This document shows, piece after piece, positions 32,824 through 43,491 of a stretch of DNA of 64,000 bases. Positions within the stretch are counted from its first letter, which is position 1; each line of letters starts with the position of its first letter. A program made the position numbers and the translations under genes. Source of the DNA: Kitagawia praeruptora (taxonomy: Eukaryota > Streptophyta > Magnoliopsida > Apiales > Apiaceae); assembly GCA_037693485.1 (NCBI GenBank), contig CM075344.1:76627501-76691500 (forward strand), read 5' to 3'. The notes beneath the pieces were generated by a model. It was not told where the DNA came from and made no database searches. It saw only the letters and a program-made list of their open reading frames with translations.

Positions 32824-35287
32824 GCCTCGATGGCCAACAAGGCTGTCTGCCTCCAATCGAGCTTGTCGTTTGAGTTTAAGGACTCGAACCAAGAGTTGTC
32901 AATCAAGTTGAGACCTAAGAAAGGTTATATGAGCATAAGAAAATAAGGTTGGAAACCTAGAATCAAGCTAAAGGGTTGAAAACCAACAAAGGCATACCAG
33001 GCCTAAAGTCAAGTGCTAAGGAGCAAGTGAACTACCTGAATGATCAACCGAGAAGGAAGACCTCCTCCATGAGAAACAAAGATGAGGTAAGAACTAAAGA
33101 ACTTCATCACAAGGATGAGAGTCAAGGGTTGATGATAACCAACAACCATGAATGAACTCAAGGTTCAAGACCAAGCTCCGAGGAGGGCGTCAGCCGACCA
33201 AGACTGATTTTCAGTCCTACACGGACTGTTGACGTTGTTTGGGCCATATCTTTAGCTCCGGGTATCAGATTTGGACGATCTTACTGTCCACGCGAAGATC
33301 TCTGAGTTTTTTATAGTCTTGGAGACCCCGGCCGACCAGGTCTTGGCCGACCAGCTCCTTTTAAGGGGGTCCAGCCGACCAAGACTGATTTTCAGTCCTA
33401 CACGGACTGTTGACGTTGTTTGGGCCATATCTTTAGCTCCGGGTATCAGATTTGGACGATCTTACTGTCCACGCGAAGATCTCTGAGTTTTCTATAGTCT
33501 TGGAGACCCCGGCCGACCAGGTCTTGGCCGACCAGCTCCTTTTAAGGAGGTCCAGCCGACCAGCTCCTGAACCTGGATCCGACCGGTCTAGGTTCAGTAC
33601 TTGGTCCTGGATCCCAACTTTTTCAGTGAACTTTGAATAGTTTTCAAACCTGAATCTCGACTTTTTCAGCAAATCTCGGATTATTGCCAATGCTAAAGGG
33701 AGGCCAAGGTTAGCCATGAAGGCCAAGATTAGCCATTAAGGCCAAGGTTAGCCATGAAGTCACGAATGACCAAACTGACGACTCGTGATCAAGATCAAGA
33801 TTCTTGATCCTTAGGATCACGGACAGTTTTAGATCCTAGATCCATGATAAAAGTTTAAGATCAAGGTCAAGTTTCTTGATCCTTAAGATAACAAAGTCAT
33901 GAATGACCAAAATAGTGACTTGAGATTCAGATCAAGGTTCTTGATCCGCAAGATCACGAATAATTTTCACGTCCGGGTCAACCAGCTAGCCAAGAAGCAA
34001 TCGACCGCGACGCACTAAGGGTCTCAGCCGACCAGGTCCCGGAAGACCAGGTCCCGGCCGATCAGCTCTTTTTAAGGAGGATCAGCCGACCAGGTCCCGG
34101 AAGACCAGGTCCCGGCCGATCAGCTCTTTTTAAGGAGGATCAGCCGACCAGGTCCCGGAAGACCAGGTCCCGGCCGACCAGGTTGTTTTGAGGGGGTTCA
34201 GCCGACCAGCTTCTGAACCTGGATCCCCCCGGTCCAGGTTCAGTTCTTGGTCCTGGATCCCAACTTTTTCAGCAAATGATTTCGGACATGGTTCTCGACT
34301 TTTTCAGCGAATATCAGATGATTATCAATGTTAAAGAGAGGCCAAGGTTAGCCATGAAGGCCAAGATGAGTCATGAAGGCCAAAGTTAGCCATGAAGTCA
34401 CAAACGACCAAACTGACGATTCGTAATCAAGATCAAGATTCTGGATCCTTAGGACCATGGATGGTTTCTGATCCTGGATCCACACTCTCTATTAAAATCA
34501 AGAAGGAGTCTAAGTTCAAGTTTTTTAGGCCAACTACTGACTAGTTAGCCCTAGAAGAGGAATTTCAGCCAACCAGGTCCCGGAGGACCAGGTCCCGGCC
34601 GACCAGCTCCCCTGGAGGAGGGCCAGCCGACCAGCTTCTGGCCAACCAGGTCCCAGCCGACCAGCTTCTGGCCGACCAGGTCCCAGCCGACCAGCTTCCG
34701 GCCGACCAGGTCATTTTCAGGGGGTCCAGCCGACCAGCTTCTGAACCTGGATCCCCCCGGTCCAGGTTCAGTTCTTGGTCCTGGATCCCTACTTTTTCAG
34801 TGAACTTTTTAAACCTAAATCTCGACTTTTTCAGCGAATCTCGGATGATTGTTAATGATAAAAAGAGGTCGAGATTAGCACCGTTTAGTGCTGTTTAAGC
34901 ACTGTTTAGTGCCTATTAGCACAGATTAGTGCCGATTAGCACCGTTTAGTGCTGTTTAAGCACTGTTTAGTGCATGTTAGCACAGATTAGTGCCGGTTAG
35001 CACTGTTTAGCACCGATTAGTGCCGTTAGTGCCATTTTATGCCACTTAACATTGTTTAACACTGTTTAAACATTGTTTAAGGCTGATTAGCGCTGTGTAG
35101 TGCCGTTTAACACTGATTAGTGTCGTTCAACATCGTCGTAAATGCGTCGGTCGCTCCACGCTTTACATTAAGATGATATTGTTGAAAATACTCACGTAAG
35201 AGCAATAAACCCCAACCCAAGTCTCGAATAAGGCCGTTATAACTTCAAGGAAAACCTGATCAGTTTTCCTAGAAGTTGGGGGGCAAA
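32824..35287 (+). repeat. Non-coding 3' region of element 2 with four tandem-repeat blocks
   Basis: Block 1: about 183-bp unit twice (33183-33549; CAGCCGACCAAGACTGATTT). Block 2: 58-bp unit three times (about 34021-34190; GCCGACCAGGTCCCGGAAGA). Block 3: GGCCGACCAGGTCCCAGCCG-type short units (34565-34740). Block 4: 34875-35130, dense TTTAGTGC / GCACTAA alternations that can fold into hairpins. No gene is supported; short ORFs here are repeat artefacts. The polypurine tract TTGGGGGGCAAA ends at 35287. Confidence 0.8.
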
Positions 35288-35784
35288 TGATATGGGCTGA
35301 AAGTAAGCCCTAAAGACACATTTAATGTGGCATTTATTAGACCTAGAATGGTCCAAATGTGGGGCCCACCATATGGGCCCAAACCTTAACTATAATATTA
35401 ATTTCGTAATTAATATTAGGGGTAATAAACAGCTCAGCAAATAAGAGTCAAACAAGGATATTACTCTTGCCTGACTTAGCCTCCAAGATACATATTCCAA
35501 CATGGAAACTGACTCCTACAAGGAAGGGGTCTAGAACCTTCCTCAAGGCGGTGGCTTGCCCACCAAGTCACCTACTCCTACCATAATTCCTAGGCTTCTC
35601 AGCCTATATAAAGGGTCTGACCCCTCATTCTCAGAACTACGTTTTCTTGGCTTGATTCTCTAATACAGAGATACGTAGGCATTCTGTGAGGACCGTTTAG
35701 TCTCGAACGCAGAAGCAGCCATTAAAGCTTGAAGCTCACAAACCCTAGCCGTCATAATCATAACCTAGTTTTTATTCCACAACA
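35288..35784 (+). repeat. 3' LTR of element 2
   Basis: 497 bp, identical by eye to the 5' LTR, with TATATAAA at 35605-35612. It is preceded by the polypurine tract and followed by the GTAGT target-site copy. Confidence 0.93.
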
Positions 35785-35974
35785 GTAGTGAGTGAAGTAG
35801 TGGGTATTAAATATTGTTTTTAAGTAGTAGTGGATGAAGTAGTGGATATTGAATATTGTTTTTAAGGAGTAGTGGGTATTGAAAATTGTTATATATGGCT
35901 TAAAATAGAAAGGGGAAAATTATTTTGAATGTCCCGAAATAGTAAACAAGAAATGTTTTAAGAGACAGAGGGAG
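35785..35974 (+). mobile_element. Right part of a Stowaway-like MITE remnant
   Basis: It ends GACAGAGGGAG followed by TA, the typical Tc1/mariner Stowaway terminus (complement CTCCCTCTGTC). Upstream are duplicated GTAGTGGGTATTGAA motifs. Element 2 is inserted in this remnant, which is itself inside the large MULE. Confidence 0.6.
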
Positions 35975-35999
35975 TACATAAGATAATACTGTTTAAATT

Positions 36000-36243
36000 A
36001 CTAGAGTACAAGTTGGTGGAGTGGGAAAAGTTTTGTATAATTTGTAAAAGGTCAAGAGTTCGAATCCAAACTTACGCTATGTTTTTTTAATTAAACAACT
36101 AATAAATACTGCCGCAATGAAGGGTTGCGGTAGTTCTATTTTTACTACTGCCGCATTGAAGGATTGCGGCAGTGCTACAACAATGAAGAGTTGCGGCAGT
36201 ACTGGTGGCTGTTCCAACCAACGGTGGTTGTGGACCAAACCTT
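36000..36243 (-). repeat. Right terminal inverted repeat of the large MULE
   Basis: From the outside inwards: AAGGTTTGGTCCACAACCAC, three GCCGCAA/TTGCGGCAG blocks (36107-36210), then a tRNA-like segment (36008-36079; GTTGGTGGAGTGGG, AGAGTTCGAATCC). The same order is seen at the left end. Confidence 0.65.
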
Positions 36244-36252
36244 TTATTTATA

Positions 36253-36534
36253 TTATATTATAATAAACGAAATGGGATATAATTTGTAGTTTGGTTATCC
36301 CTCATTCATTATCGTTGGATTATCAACTCAAATAGATCATTACCGTTAAATATAACAATACTAAAAGTTGTTATATACAGAAATCCAATGTTCGATTCCC
36401 GCCAAAAACATATTAATTGATATTTAATATTAAAAATTAATATATACAAAGATATAATGTTCAAATTCTTCCAATAACATATTAAAATTAATATTTATAA
36501 TATTATATTATATTATAAATAAATGAGAAAACTG
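36253..36534. other. AT-rich spacer between MULEs
   Basis: No gene. A partial B-box-like segment (AATGTTCGATTCCCGCC, about 36389-36405) and a diverged repeat of it near 36450-36470 are visible. 36526-36534 is the target-site copy of the next element. Confidence 0.5.
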
Positions 36535-37314
36535 CACTTCGTGTACCCGTAGTTTGGCCCTTTCTGCACTTGCAATATTACATTTCTAAAACTAGCACAT
36601 GTAGTACTGCATTTCTAAAAATTTTATTTTATGTGTACTCCCGTCAACTCCGTCTAACAGAGTTAGTGAATAACCTTAATTTCATCTCCGCCGGACTTTT
36701 GCAGTTTTCGGCGAAGCTTAAAACGTCCCGGGGAGCTTCAGTTAAGCAGCAAATCACCAAGGAAATGTTCCTCAACTCATAATTAAACTACAACATGCAA
36801 CAAACAACCCCAACAATGATAAAAAAGAACATAATCGATTGATTTCCAGCGAACTCTACTACCATGTTCGGCGAACTGCGTTTTTGCCAAACACTCAACC
36901 AAATCCAACATTCTAGGTATTAAAATGAAGCTTAGAGCCTCACAAAACTTTCCCCTAACACCAATTACATGGACAATCACTTATATGCTTGAACAACTAA
37001 ATTTTAAAAAAATCTTTAACTCGTTTTCACCATAAACACACATAATCACTTCAATTAACCACGTAATTTGATCATATACAATCATATGAAGCCTTTAAAA
37101 CCATCAAAAGGACTGGACTAACACTGATTTGAAAACTCCCAATTTTATTCATGAACCCTAGAATTTGAATTGCTAACTCCGTTAGATGGAGTTGACGGGA
37201 GTACACATAAAATAAAATTTTTAGAAATGCAGTACTACATGTGCTAGTTTTAGAAATGTAATATTGCAAGTGCAGGAAGAACCAAACTACAGGTACACGA
37301 AGTGCAATTTTCTC
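36535..37314. mobile_element. Non-autonomous MULE with ~130-bp TIRs
   Basis: TIRs 36535-36664 and about 37180-37314 start GAGAAAA(C/T)TGCACTTCGTG and match with few differences. The 9-bp target site TAAATAAAT is perfect (36526-36534, 37315-37323). The 500-bp core has no recognisable gene; it may be captured DNA (for example a CGGCGAAGCTTAAAACG piece), but I cannot name a source. Confidence 0.85.
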
Positions 37315-37344
37315 TAAATAAATTATAAAAAATTATAAGTAACT

Positions 37345-37374
37345 CGTGATTTGCACGGACTATAAGCTAGTATA
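37345..37374 (+). mobile_element. Helitron-like 3' terminus
   Basis: CTCGTGATTTGCACGGACTA contains a short hairpin (CGTG/CACG), followed by TAAGCTAG and T. A hairpin just before CTRR-T is the Helitron 3' signature. The 5' end was not found; the MULE at 36535-37314 may sit inside this Helitron. Confidence 0.45.
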
Positions 37375-37375
37375 T

Positions 37376-38348
37376 TATAATTCATGGAACAATTTTCCAA
37401 CCTTTATATAAAATAAATCAAATGATTAGAATTTTTCTCTTATCATTTATCATTTGAGGCTCCGGTGAGAGCAAGTCCAATGTAAAGCTAAAATGGCTAG
37501 AGCCATTGCTATAATTTGAAATCAAAAAGTAGTTTTTAATTTTTAAATACAACTATTGCTCCAATGCTAATTACATTTTACAATCAAATAATTTCACATT
37601 TACTCAACATTTTGTCCAACTCATTCAATTTCATTCTTGTACTTCATGAGGGGGTCTAGGGGGTAAGGACGAACATGAGGGGGTCTAGGGGGTCCCTGGC
37701 CCCTCCTAGGTTGGGGCAAGTTTTTTAAATTTTTTTTTAAAAAATAATTTATTTTATGTCCTATCATTTACTTATTCTTGACCCCTCTTAGATGGTTTAT
37801 TTGTCTTCTTTTATATCCATTTTTGTATGATTTAGTGGAAAATATCCATTTTTTGCATACTTTAGTGAAATTTTTTCATTTTTTGCATGATTTAGTGGGA
37901 AAAAAAAACCACGCTTCGCACGGTTCGAATTTAAAAATTTTTTTTGGACTCCCCTCACATTATGTTCTAGGTCCGTCACTGGCTATAACCATCTTTAGTC
38001 CTAATTATAGGATCAAGTATTCATATGCATTTATCCATCTAAATATAGTTATATATTGAAGTTAAATTTTATGATTTTGATTATAAATTAGAGCTATAAG
38101 ATTAAATATAGCTATGTATTAGAATTGCTCTAAACTAGACCTTTTTAATACTTTTAAGACGTCCCTCGACGGGAATCCAATATATTGGGCCGTTTTGCAT
38201 TGGAGCTGTTAGCTGGATGCTTTATTGAATTCCAATCCTTTTTCTGCTGAGGTGGGACTATTGACATAGGACTACCATATAGTAAGGACCATGTGGGGGG
38301 ACTATCGACCTGTTATTAGAAAAATTGTTTGATTCTTTGGATATAAAG
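37376..38348. repeat. Intergenic DNA with a probable MITE pair
   Basis: AGAGCAAGTCCAATGTAAAG (about 37469) and its diverged complement near 38132 suggest a 660-bp non-autonomous element. A second repeat (GAGGGGGTCTAGGGGGT, 37648-37705, to about 37985 ending GGTCCGTCACTGGCTATA) lies inside it. Target sites were not resolved. No gene. Confidence 0.4.
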
Positions 38349-38607
38349 GGGTAAAAAGACATTTTCACTATTTTCGGAATTGCAATTGCACTACTATACT
38401 ACAAACGGACTACTGTACTTTAACGTTTTGAACAAGTTCACCACTCCCGTCAGTCAAATGCCACAAAACCAAGGATGAAAATGTTAAAAACGTTAAAGTA
38501 CAGTAGTGAACTTGTTAAAAACGTTAAAGTACAGTAGTCCGTTTGTAGTTCAGTAGTGCAATTGCAATTCCGGAAATAGTACAGTGGTGAAAATGTCCTT
38601 TTACCCA
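38349..38607. mobile_element. Small MULE-type MITE with ~95-bp TIRs
   Basis: Ends GGGTAAAAAGACATTTTCAC and GTGAAAATGTCCTTTTACCC are inverted copies; the arms continue through GGAATTGCAATTGCACTA and ACGGACTACTGTACTTTAAC. The 9-bp target site GATATAAAG is perfect (38340-38348, 38608-38616). Confidence 0.85.
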
Positions 38608-38712
38608 GATATAAAGTAGGAGTAATAAACATATGGATGATCAAGTGATGCAGATAGATGGGCATGCAATAAACAATCATCTATGGCCATCACGTAATTC
38701 ATGTATGTCAGC

Positions 38713-38906
38713 CTCTGTTATAGAAATCGGCCGATTTCTGAAAAATCGCTGATAAATCGGCCAAAAATCGGTCAAAATTTTGAAACCGATTTGGTCGATT
38801 TTGCAAAAATCACCGATAAATCACCGATTTTTCAACCGAATCACCCGATAAATCGTAAATCGGTACCTCAACCGAATAATTCCGATTTCCGAAATCTGCA
38901 ACACTG
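38713..38906. mobile_element. hAT-type MITE, 194 bp
   Basis: The 8-bp target site ATGTCAGC is perfect (38705-38712, 38907-38914). Ends CTCTGTTATAGAAATCGG and CCGAAATCTGCAACACTG are imperfect inverted repeats. The body is full of AAATCGG/CCGATTT repeats. Confidence 0.82.
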
Positions 38907-39237
38907 ATGTCAGCATCAATTTTTTTTAAAAAAATTTTCTTGTTAAGATAAAATGAAAATACAAATAAAAAAAAATGACCCATAAAGCATGACCTAACTT
39001 CACTCATATGTTGTTAGTTAGGTGGACAAGTTTATGTTTATGTTTATTCTGTGCTCCGTCCGCCGGAACTAATAATTGGCAGCAGCTTCTACATGAACCT
39101 TTTTATCTCTTTCCTTCTTGGAACAGAATCAGAAAAAAATACACTTGAGCTTATGAAATATAGATTTTTCGGTAGTGGGAAAGGCACGGGTACAAGTCAA
39201 CTAATTATAAATGTATCTCCATTGTAGTAGTCCTGTA

Positions 39238-39765
39238 CTAAACAGTGATGTTGAAAAGAGCAAATCGGACCTAAGCGGCGGGATGATCTTCTAGCATTTA
39301 AGCGATTAAGCGGACGTTTAAGCGGTTTTAAAAACGGATCATTAATCAGATTATAAATAATTATATATTTATAGAAATAGATATAATATTAATTTTTTTT
39401 AGAAAAAGCTAACATTCACATATGATATAACATATTATGATAAAAATTAAAACTAGTAATCTCTACATTCACAAATTCATACTTAATCATAACGAACTTA
39501 GAAAATACAAACATCATAATACGAGATCCGAAAGACAAAAAGATAGATTGTAGCATTTTCTCAGAAAGACGGAAACATATGCATTCTTTCACCATCCTTT
39601 ATAATTTTTTATAATTTTATAATTTTTTTAATTGACCCGCTTAATCCGTTTTTAACCCGCTTAAACCCAAAAAATGCTTGAAACCCCAATTTTGCTATAA
39701 GCTAGTCATTTTACCTCCAATTCCGCTTAAGCGATCGCTTAATGCGCTTTTCACAACTGGTATTA
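39238..39765. mobile_element. Probable hAT-type MITE with GCTTAAGCG repeats
   Basis: Subterminal TTTAAGCGGTTT / CGCTTAATGCG repeats occur at both ends. Flanks TACTAAAC and TATTAAAC are a possible 8-bp target site with one mismatch. End TIRs are weak. The DNA around it (38917-39237, 39766-40540) is AT-rich with no gene. A tRNA-like segment on the minus strand lies at about 40252-40320. Confidence 0.5.
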
Positions 39766-40652
39766 AACAAGGGTCTAATGAACCTTGTTTAAAAAGGCAA
39801 AATGATTTTAGACTTACAAAAGTAAATTAATTGCATAATCTTTTCTTCTTTAAAAAAGAAAATAAAAATAGTAACAAAATTGTATTTGTATGATTTTTGA
39901 TGGACCAAAACTTGCAAAGCAAAAACCCTACTCGTATCTAATAGTAATGATTTACACAGATCCTCCCCACACCTCAATTTGAAACTTATAGATCACTTTG
40001 TTCTTTGCTTGCATGTCCAGCTAAAATCAGTTGTGTAGTGGTCCAGTGCTGCAGCAAAATGAATGACTTTTTCCACATGCATGATATGTATATGTGAATA
40101 CAATCCGCAGCACTTTTTCAAGGGAACATCGAACCCCTCATGAATCAGATATTGTGAATTAGTATTCCTTAAACATTAGGTTTAGTTCCATTTTCTTTCT
40201 GCACAAACTTAGAGATACTCATATAGTCCACATATATGCAAAAAAAATTCACAAAAATTTGAATCCTAGACCATTTGTCGATGACAGAATAGCTGTAACC
40301 ACCCGACTACAATGCTCGTTATTAATGATCATGCTGTCTCTCTAATTAATTTTAGATTAGTTATCAATAATTCTCTTCTTCTGTACGTTTAGGGGGGAGT
40401 ACAAAAAGGGAAGGACTAGAAGCAGACCTTACATAAAAGCCCACCTCGTTGTCCCTGGAAAATGTGTCAAAAAGTTGAAAGAAATAGTAACAAGCTTACA
40501 TAGATGTCAGTATTTGTGATTCTTGCTGAACCAGCTGTTGAAAGTAACCGGCTTAATTATAACATAAATCTTAAAATATGACTATTTGTACACATAAAAT
40601 CCTAAAAAAAAATATCGTACACATCAAACCTTTAAGTACCGATTATGTATAT

Positions 40653-41350
40653 TGTTAACGGAGGAATTTGGGAAAACAAATTTGGGAAGGGTTGCTGGAA
40701 TTATGGTGGTGATTGATGATGGTGAACGTTTAGGGTTAGGGTTTGTGATTTAGGGATGGCTGAGATTGTATGAGGTGATTATTGCAATATAGATCGAATA
40801 TTGTATTCTCTCTTTTTCGCAAGGGTTTGCATCATACCATACAATGTGCCTACGTACCCTATTTATAGGGATCAAGCCAAACGTAGTTCTTGGAGAACAA
40901 GTTATCGTAATGGGCTAGGTTTCCGTTTTTTAAGAAGCCCATTGGATCATTTCCACCGCCTTTTGATAGTATCAGAATGGACCTAAAAACCCGACTACTT
41001 TCTCGGAACGTAACGATTAAGCTATTGACCCGAGAATATCGGGGTCAACGCCCATCTTTAGATCACAGAGATAAAATAGTTTAAATATGGCAGTCCAGAG
41101 AACTAAGAAAGGGTGACTCTTCAGAATAGGGCGAGATCTCCTCATAAAGGCGAGATCTTAGTAATTTCATAGCCTAGTTAAGGACCCAACCCAGTCCATA
41201 ACTTTCGTCTTTATACCTATATCCCCGTGGGGCGAGGTGTCAGAATATTTGGGCCTCTTTTTCAAAGGGCGAGATCCCCTCCATAAGCCCATGGGCGATA
41301 TTCGAAGGCGAGATCTAACAAACGGGCGAGTTTAGTTTCTGGGCATAACA
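40653..41350 (-). repeat. 3' LTR of element 4
   Basis: 698 bp; on the minus strand TGTTATGCCC ... CCGTTAACA. The polypurine tract lies at 41351-41362. It contains repeated GGCGAGATCT motifs (+ strand, 41120-41330). CCTATTTATAGGG at 40858-40870 is a possible TATA box. Confidence 0.7.
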
Positions 41351-41539
41351 ACTACCCCCAGTTTCTTGCAATAACTGACTTATAAAAGAAACTAACTTCT
41401 CAGAGCATTTCTACAAAATATAGACGAGCCTTTTTCCAAGGAAATATATATAAACAAACCGTTTTTATTAAAATCATCACACCTCGATTTCTGTCCTCAT
41501 CCAATTATAACATGCCACGTGTTCCATACCAGCTATTGC

Positions 41540-41547
41540 TATATAAA
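41540..41547 (+). promoter_or_regulatory. TATA box of the element 4 antisense gene
   Basis: TATATAAA in GCTATATAAACCCC. The 5'-UTR exon would run from about 41570 to 41711 (AAAG|GTACTA donor). The intron 41712-41929 ends TTTCAG directly at the ATG. Confidence 0.65.
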
Positions 41548-41929
41548 CCCCAAACTTTTCCTTCTTTTCCCATCTTGTTTGCAAAAAAAAACTCACGAAG
41601 TGCCGCTTGATTTTTTTATCCCGAGGGCGAGTTTCGTAATTGCTGTAGGCGAGGCTCTTACTTTCTTCAGGCGACTTCTCCACCTTCAAGGCGATTTTAC
41701 TCTAAAAAAAGGTACTACTTCTTCTTCTCATCTTTGTTTTCGCTCTTTTCTTTTTCAAAATAATTGCTAGAATAAGAATAACTCGCCTAGGATAGTTAAT
41801 GCGTTCTCATTAATTTTCCGCCTAGAACTGCTTCCAGCTGAGAGGGCGAGGACCCTTACTATAATTTCCTCCTTTATTCCTTTATCTTCAAAAAACAATT
41901 TTTAACATAGTCCTCGCCCTCTATTTCAG

Positions 41930-43491
41930 ATGGCAGAAGAGGATTTTTCTTCCAATACTGGGTCAACGTCGCCCTCTACCCTGAATTCGCTTGATAATCA
42001 TGACGATATCATTTCTATTTCTGATAGTCTTCACGTGGGTGATGTTGCTGATGACTTGGCCAGTGTTTATCGTGCCCAAGATTTAGGCGACACGGGTGAG
42101 GGGGAGGATGATTTACATGACCTTTTTGCTGGCTTAGATCCTCAAGAGCCTGGCCCCTCTAAATTAGGAAAGGGTCATGGAAAAGATTTAGCAAGATTTA
42201 AGAAATTACTTGACGAAGCAAAGGATAGAGAAAACAATGAAGAGGACGAGGACTCAGAAGAAGACGAGGACTCCAATCAAGATGAAGAGAATATTGATTA
42301 TGAAGATGTTGAGATTGATAATGCAGACGACGAAGTATTATCCGTCTCGCCTGTTCGTTATGCGATGGAATTACCTTCTCCTTCAAATAACCCATATAAG
42401 CAACCCGTCCGCACATGCGATCTCGACCTTGATTTTGAAGATGACGTTAGCGAACCACTTAGAATGCGACACAGATTCGATCAAGAAAGAATATCCTGTG
42501 CAGGACTCGCCTCGAAAATATCCTCAGAAGAAATCATGTTCTTAATTGAGTACTACAACCTAGAGGGAAAATGGCTACGACCTCGTTCGTTCATGAGAAT
42601 GCATATCTTCAACATTGACGGGTTACCTACGCCGAGAATGGTTCTTACCAATAAATTAATAGAACTTGGCTTTGGAACACCAATGCACCCCTATCTTCAC
42701 CAAATCATCACTTATTTTAATATCGCCCCTGTGCAACTGTCACCCAATAGCTATAGGGCAGCAATCGGTCTGTACATGATGTATAGAAATGAAGAGTATG
42801 ATGCTCCAACTATGGCCGAGCTGAGCTATTTTCTTTCCTTAAGACGATGCGGAAAAGATGTGGGATTCTACTACCTCGCCTATTGGTCAAGCCATAACAA
42901 GAAAGGTTTTATTACTGGTAACCCTAGTAACATGAAAATATGGAAAGAAGATTTTCTTTATATTGTACGATGTTCCAAGAATTAGAACTCAATTCAATCT
43001 ACACCCTTGTAAGTATCTCGCCCTCCTCATATAAAATCTCGCTCTTCAAATCTTTATCCTTAAAACATATCCTTTACTTATTCTTATATTTTCATTTGCT
43101 TTCCTCTAGACAAACCCGCCCAGACCAAACTAACAGGCGACGCTCTAGTTAGAGCCTTGGCTATTTCTGAACTTCCTAGAATGAAGAAGGATCTCGACGT
43201 TCTAGTGACACCTGACAATCTCCGTATCCATGGTTTCTATAACGAAGGTTATGGAAAGATTCCATACATCAAATTCAAAAGGGGAATTAAGAGGAATACC
43301 CGTAAAAAACTAATTGAAGATCAACTTACTGGTAAAGATAATCTCGCCCAAATGAAGTAATATCGCCCTCTTATTATAATCTTGCTTTGCTTTAACTTAC
43401 TTTTCCAAATAAACATATCTGTCTTCACTATGTTCTTAACTCCCTTGTATTTTCGTCTTCAGGTCAAATGTCGAGGTCGTAGTGCATAACA
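41930..43491 (+). pseudogene. Antisense PF04195-like gene of element 4, 3'-truncated
   Basis: The first coding exon (41930-about 43008) has an acidic, disordered N-terminus (runs of E/D, about residues 100-150) and a PF04195-type core from about residue 200 (PTPRMVLTNKLIELGFGTPM, PVQLSPNSYRAAIGLYMMYR, FYYLAYWSSHNKKGF). The ORF ends at 42985, but a neighbouring frame continues (DVPRIRTQFNLHP) to a GTAAGT donor, so one extra base near 42966 breaks it. A second exon begins at 43110 (LPRMKKDLDVLVTPDNLRIH) and a third at 43463 (SNVEVVV), where the internal deletion cuts it off. The coiled-coil end seen in elements 1 and 3 is lost. Function unknown. Confidence 0.7.

Larger units (their letters stand above)
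25759..35784 (+). mobile_element. Element 2: Ty3/Gypsy LTR retrotransposon, complete ends, decayed pol
   Basis: Two 497-bp LTRs (25759-26255, 35288-35784) match at every base I compared. The target site GTAGT is perfect (25754-25758, 35785-35789). Primer site and polypurine tract are intact. Gag is open, but protease-pol has a frameshift, at least seven in-frame stops and an internal scramble at 28740-29640. A second RNase H places it in the Tat/Ogre-type branch, but there is no antisense gene; 32824-35287 is non-coding repeats. Identical LTRs with a dead pol mean the last transposition was recent and used proteins from another copy. Confidence 0.92.
19067..36243 (+). mobile_element. Large MULE-like element carrying a PMD/Ulp1-type gene, with nested insertions
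   Basis: A perfect 9-bp target site TTATTTATA flanks it (19058-19066 and 36244-36252). The ends align as inverted repeats around ACCACCGTTGGTTG, then share subterminal GCCGCAATGA / TTGCGGCAGT motifs and a tRNA-like segment. TIR homology extends over roughly 230 bp with many differences. A 9-bp site fits Mutator-like elements. Without the nested Gypsy element it would be about 7.1 kb. It carries a PMD, DUF8039-like and Ulp1-like gene but no MuDR transposase that I can see, so it would need help to move. Confidence 0.68.
40653..43491 (-). mobile_element. Element 4: Tat-type element reduced to 3' LTR plus antisense gene
   Basis: It is flanked by TATAT (40648-40652, 43492-43496). On the minus strand it starts TGTTATGC, the same 8 bases that start the LTR at 41350, then jumps directly into the antisense gene. 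So all of gag-pol and all but 8 bp of the 5' LTR are missing. The 3' LTR and polypurine tract (TGGGGGTAGT before the LTR) remain. The deletion happened after insertion, since both target-site copies are kept. Confidence 0.78.

Noticed and set aside
19067..36243. CACTA (En/Spm) element, because of the CACTACCGCAA motif near the left end
   Set aside because: The motif is internal, the termini are not CACTA/TAGTG, and the target site is 9 bp rather than 3 bp.
42198..42545. Overlapping ORFs on both strands within the element 4 antisense gene
   Set aside because: They arise from the acidic GAR-rich codons of the real frame.
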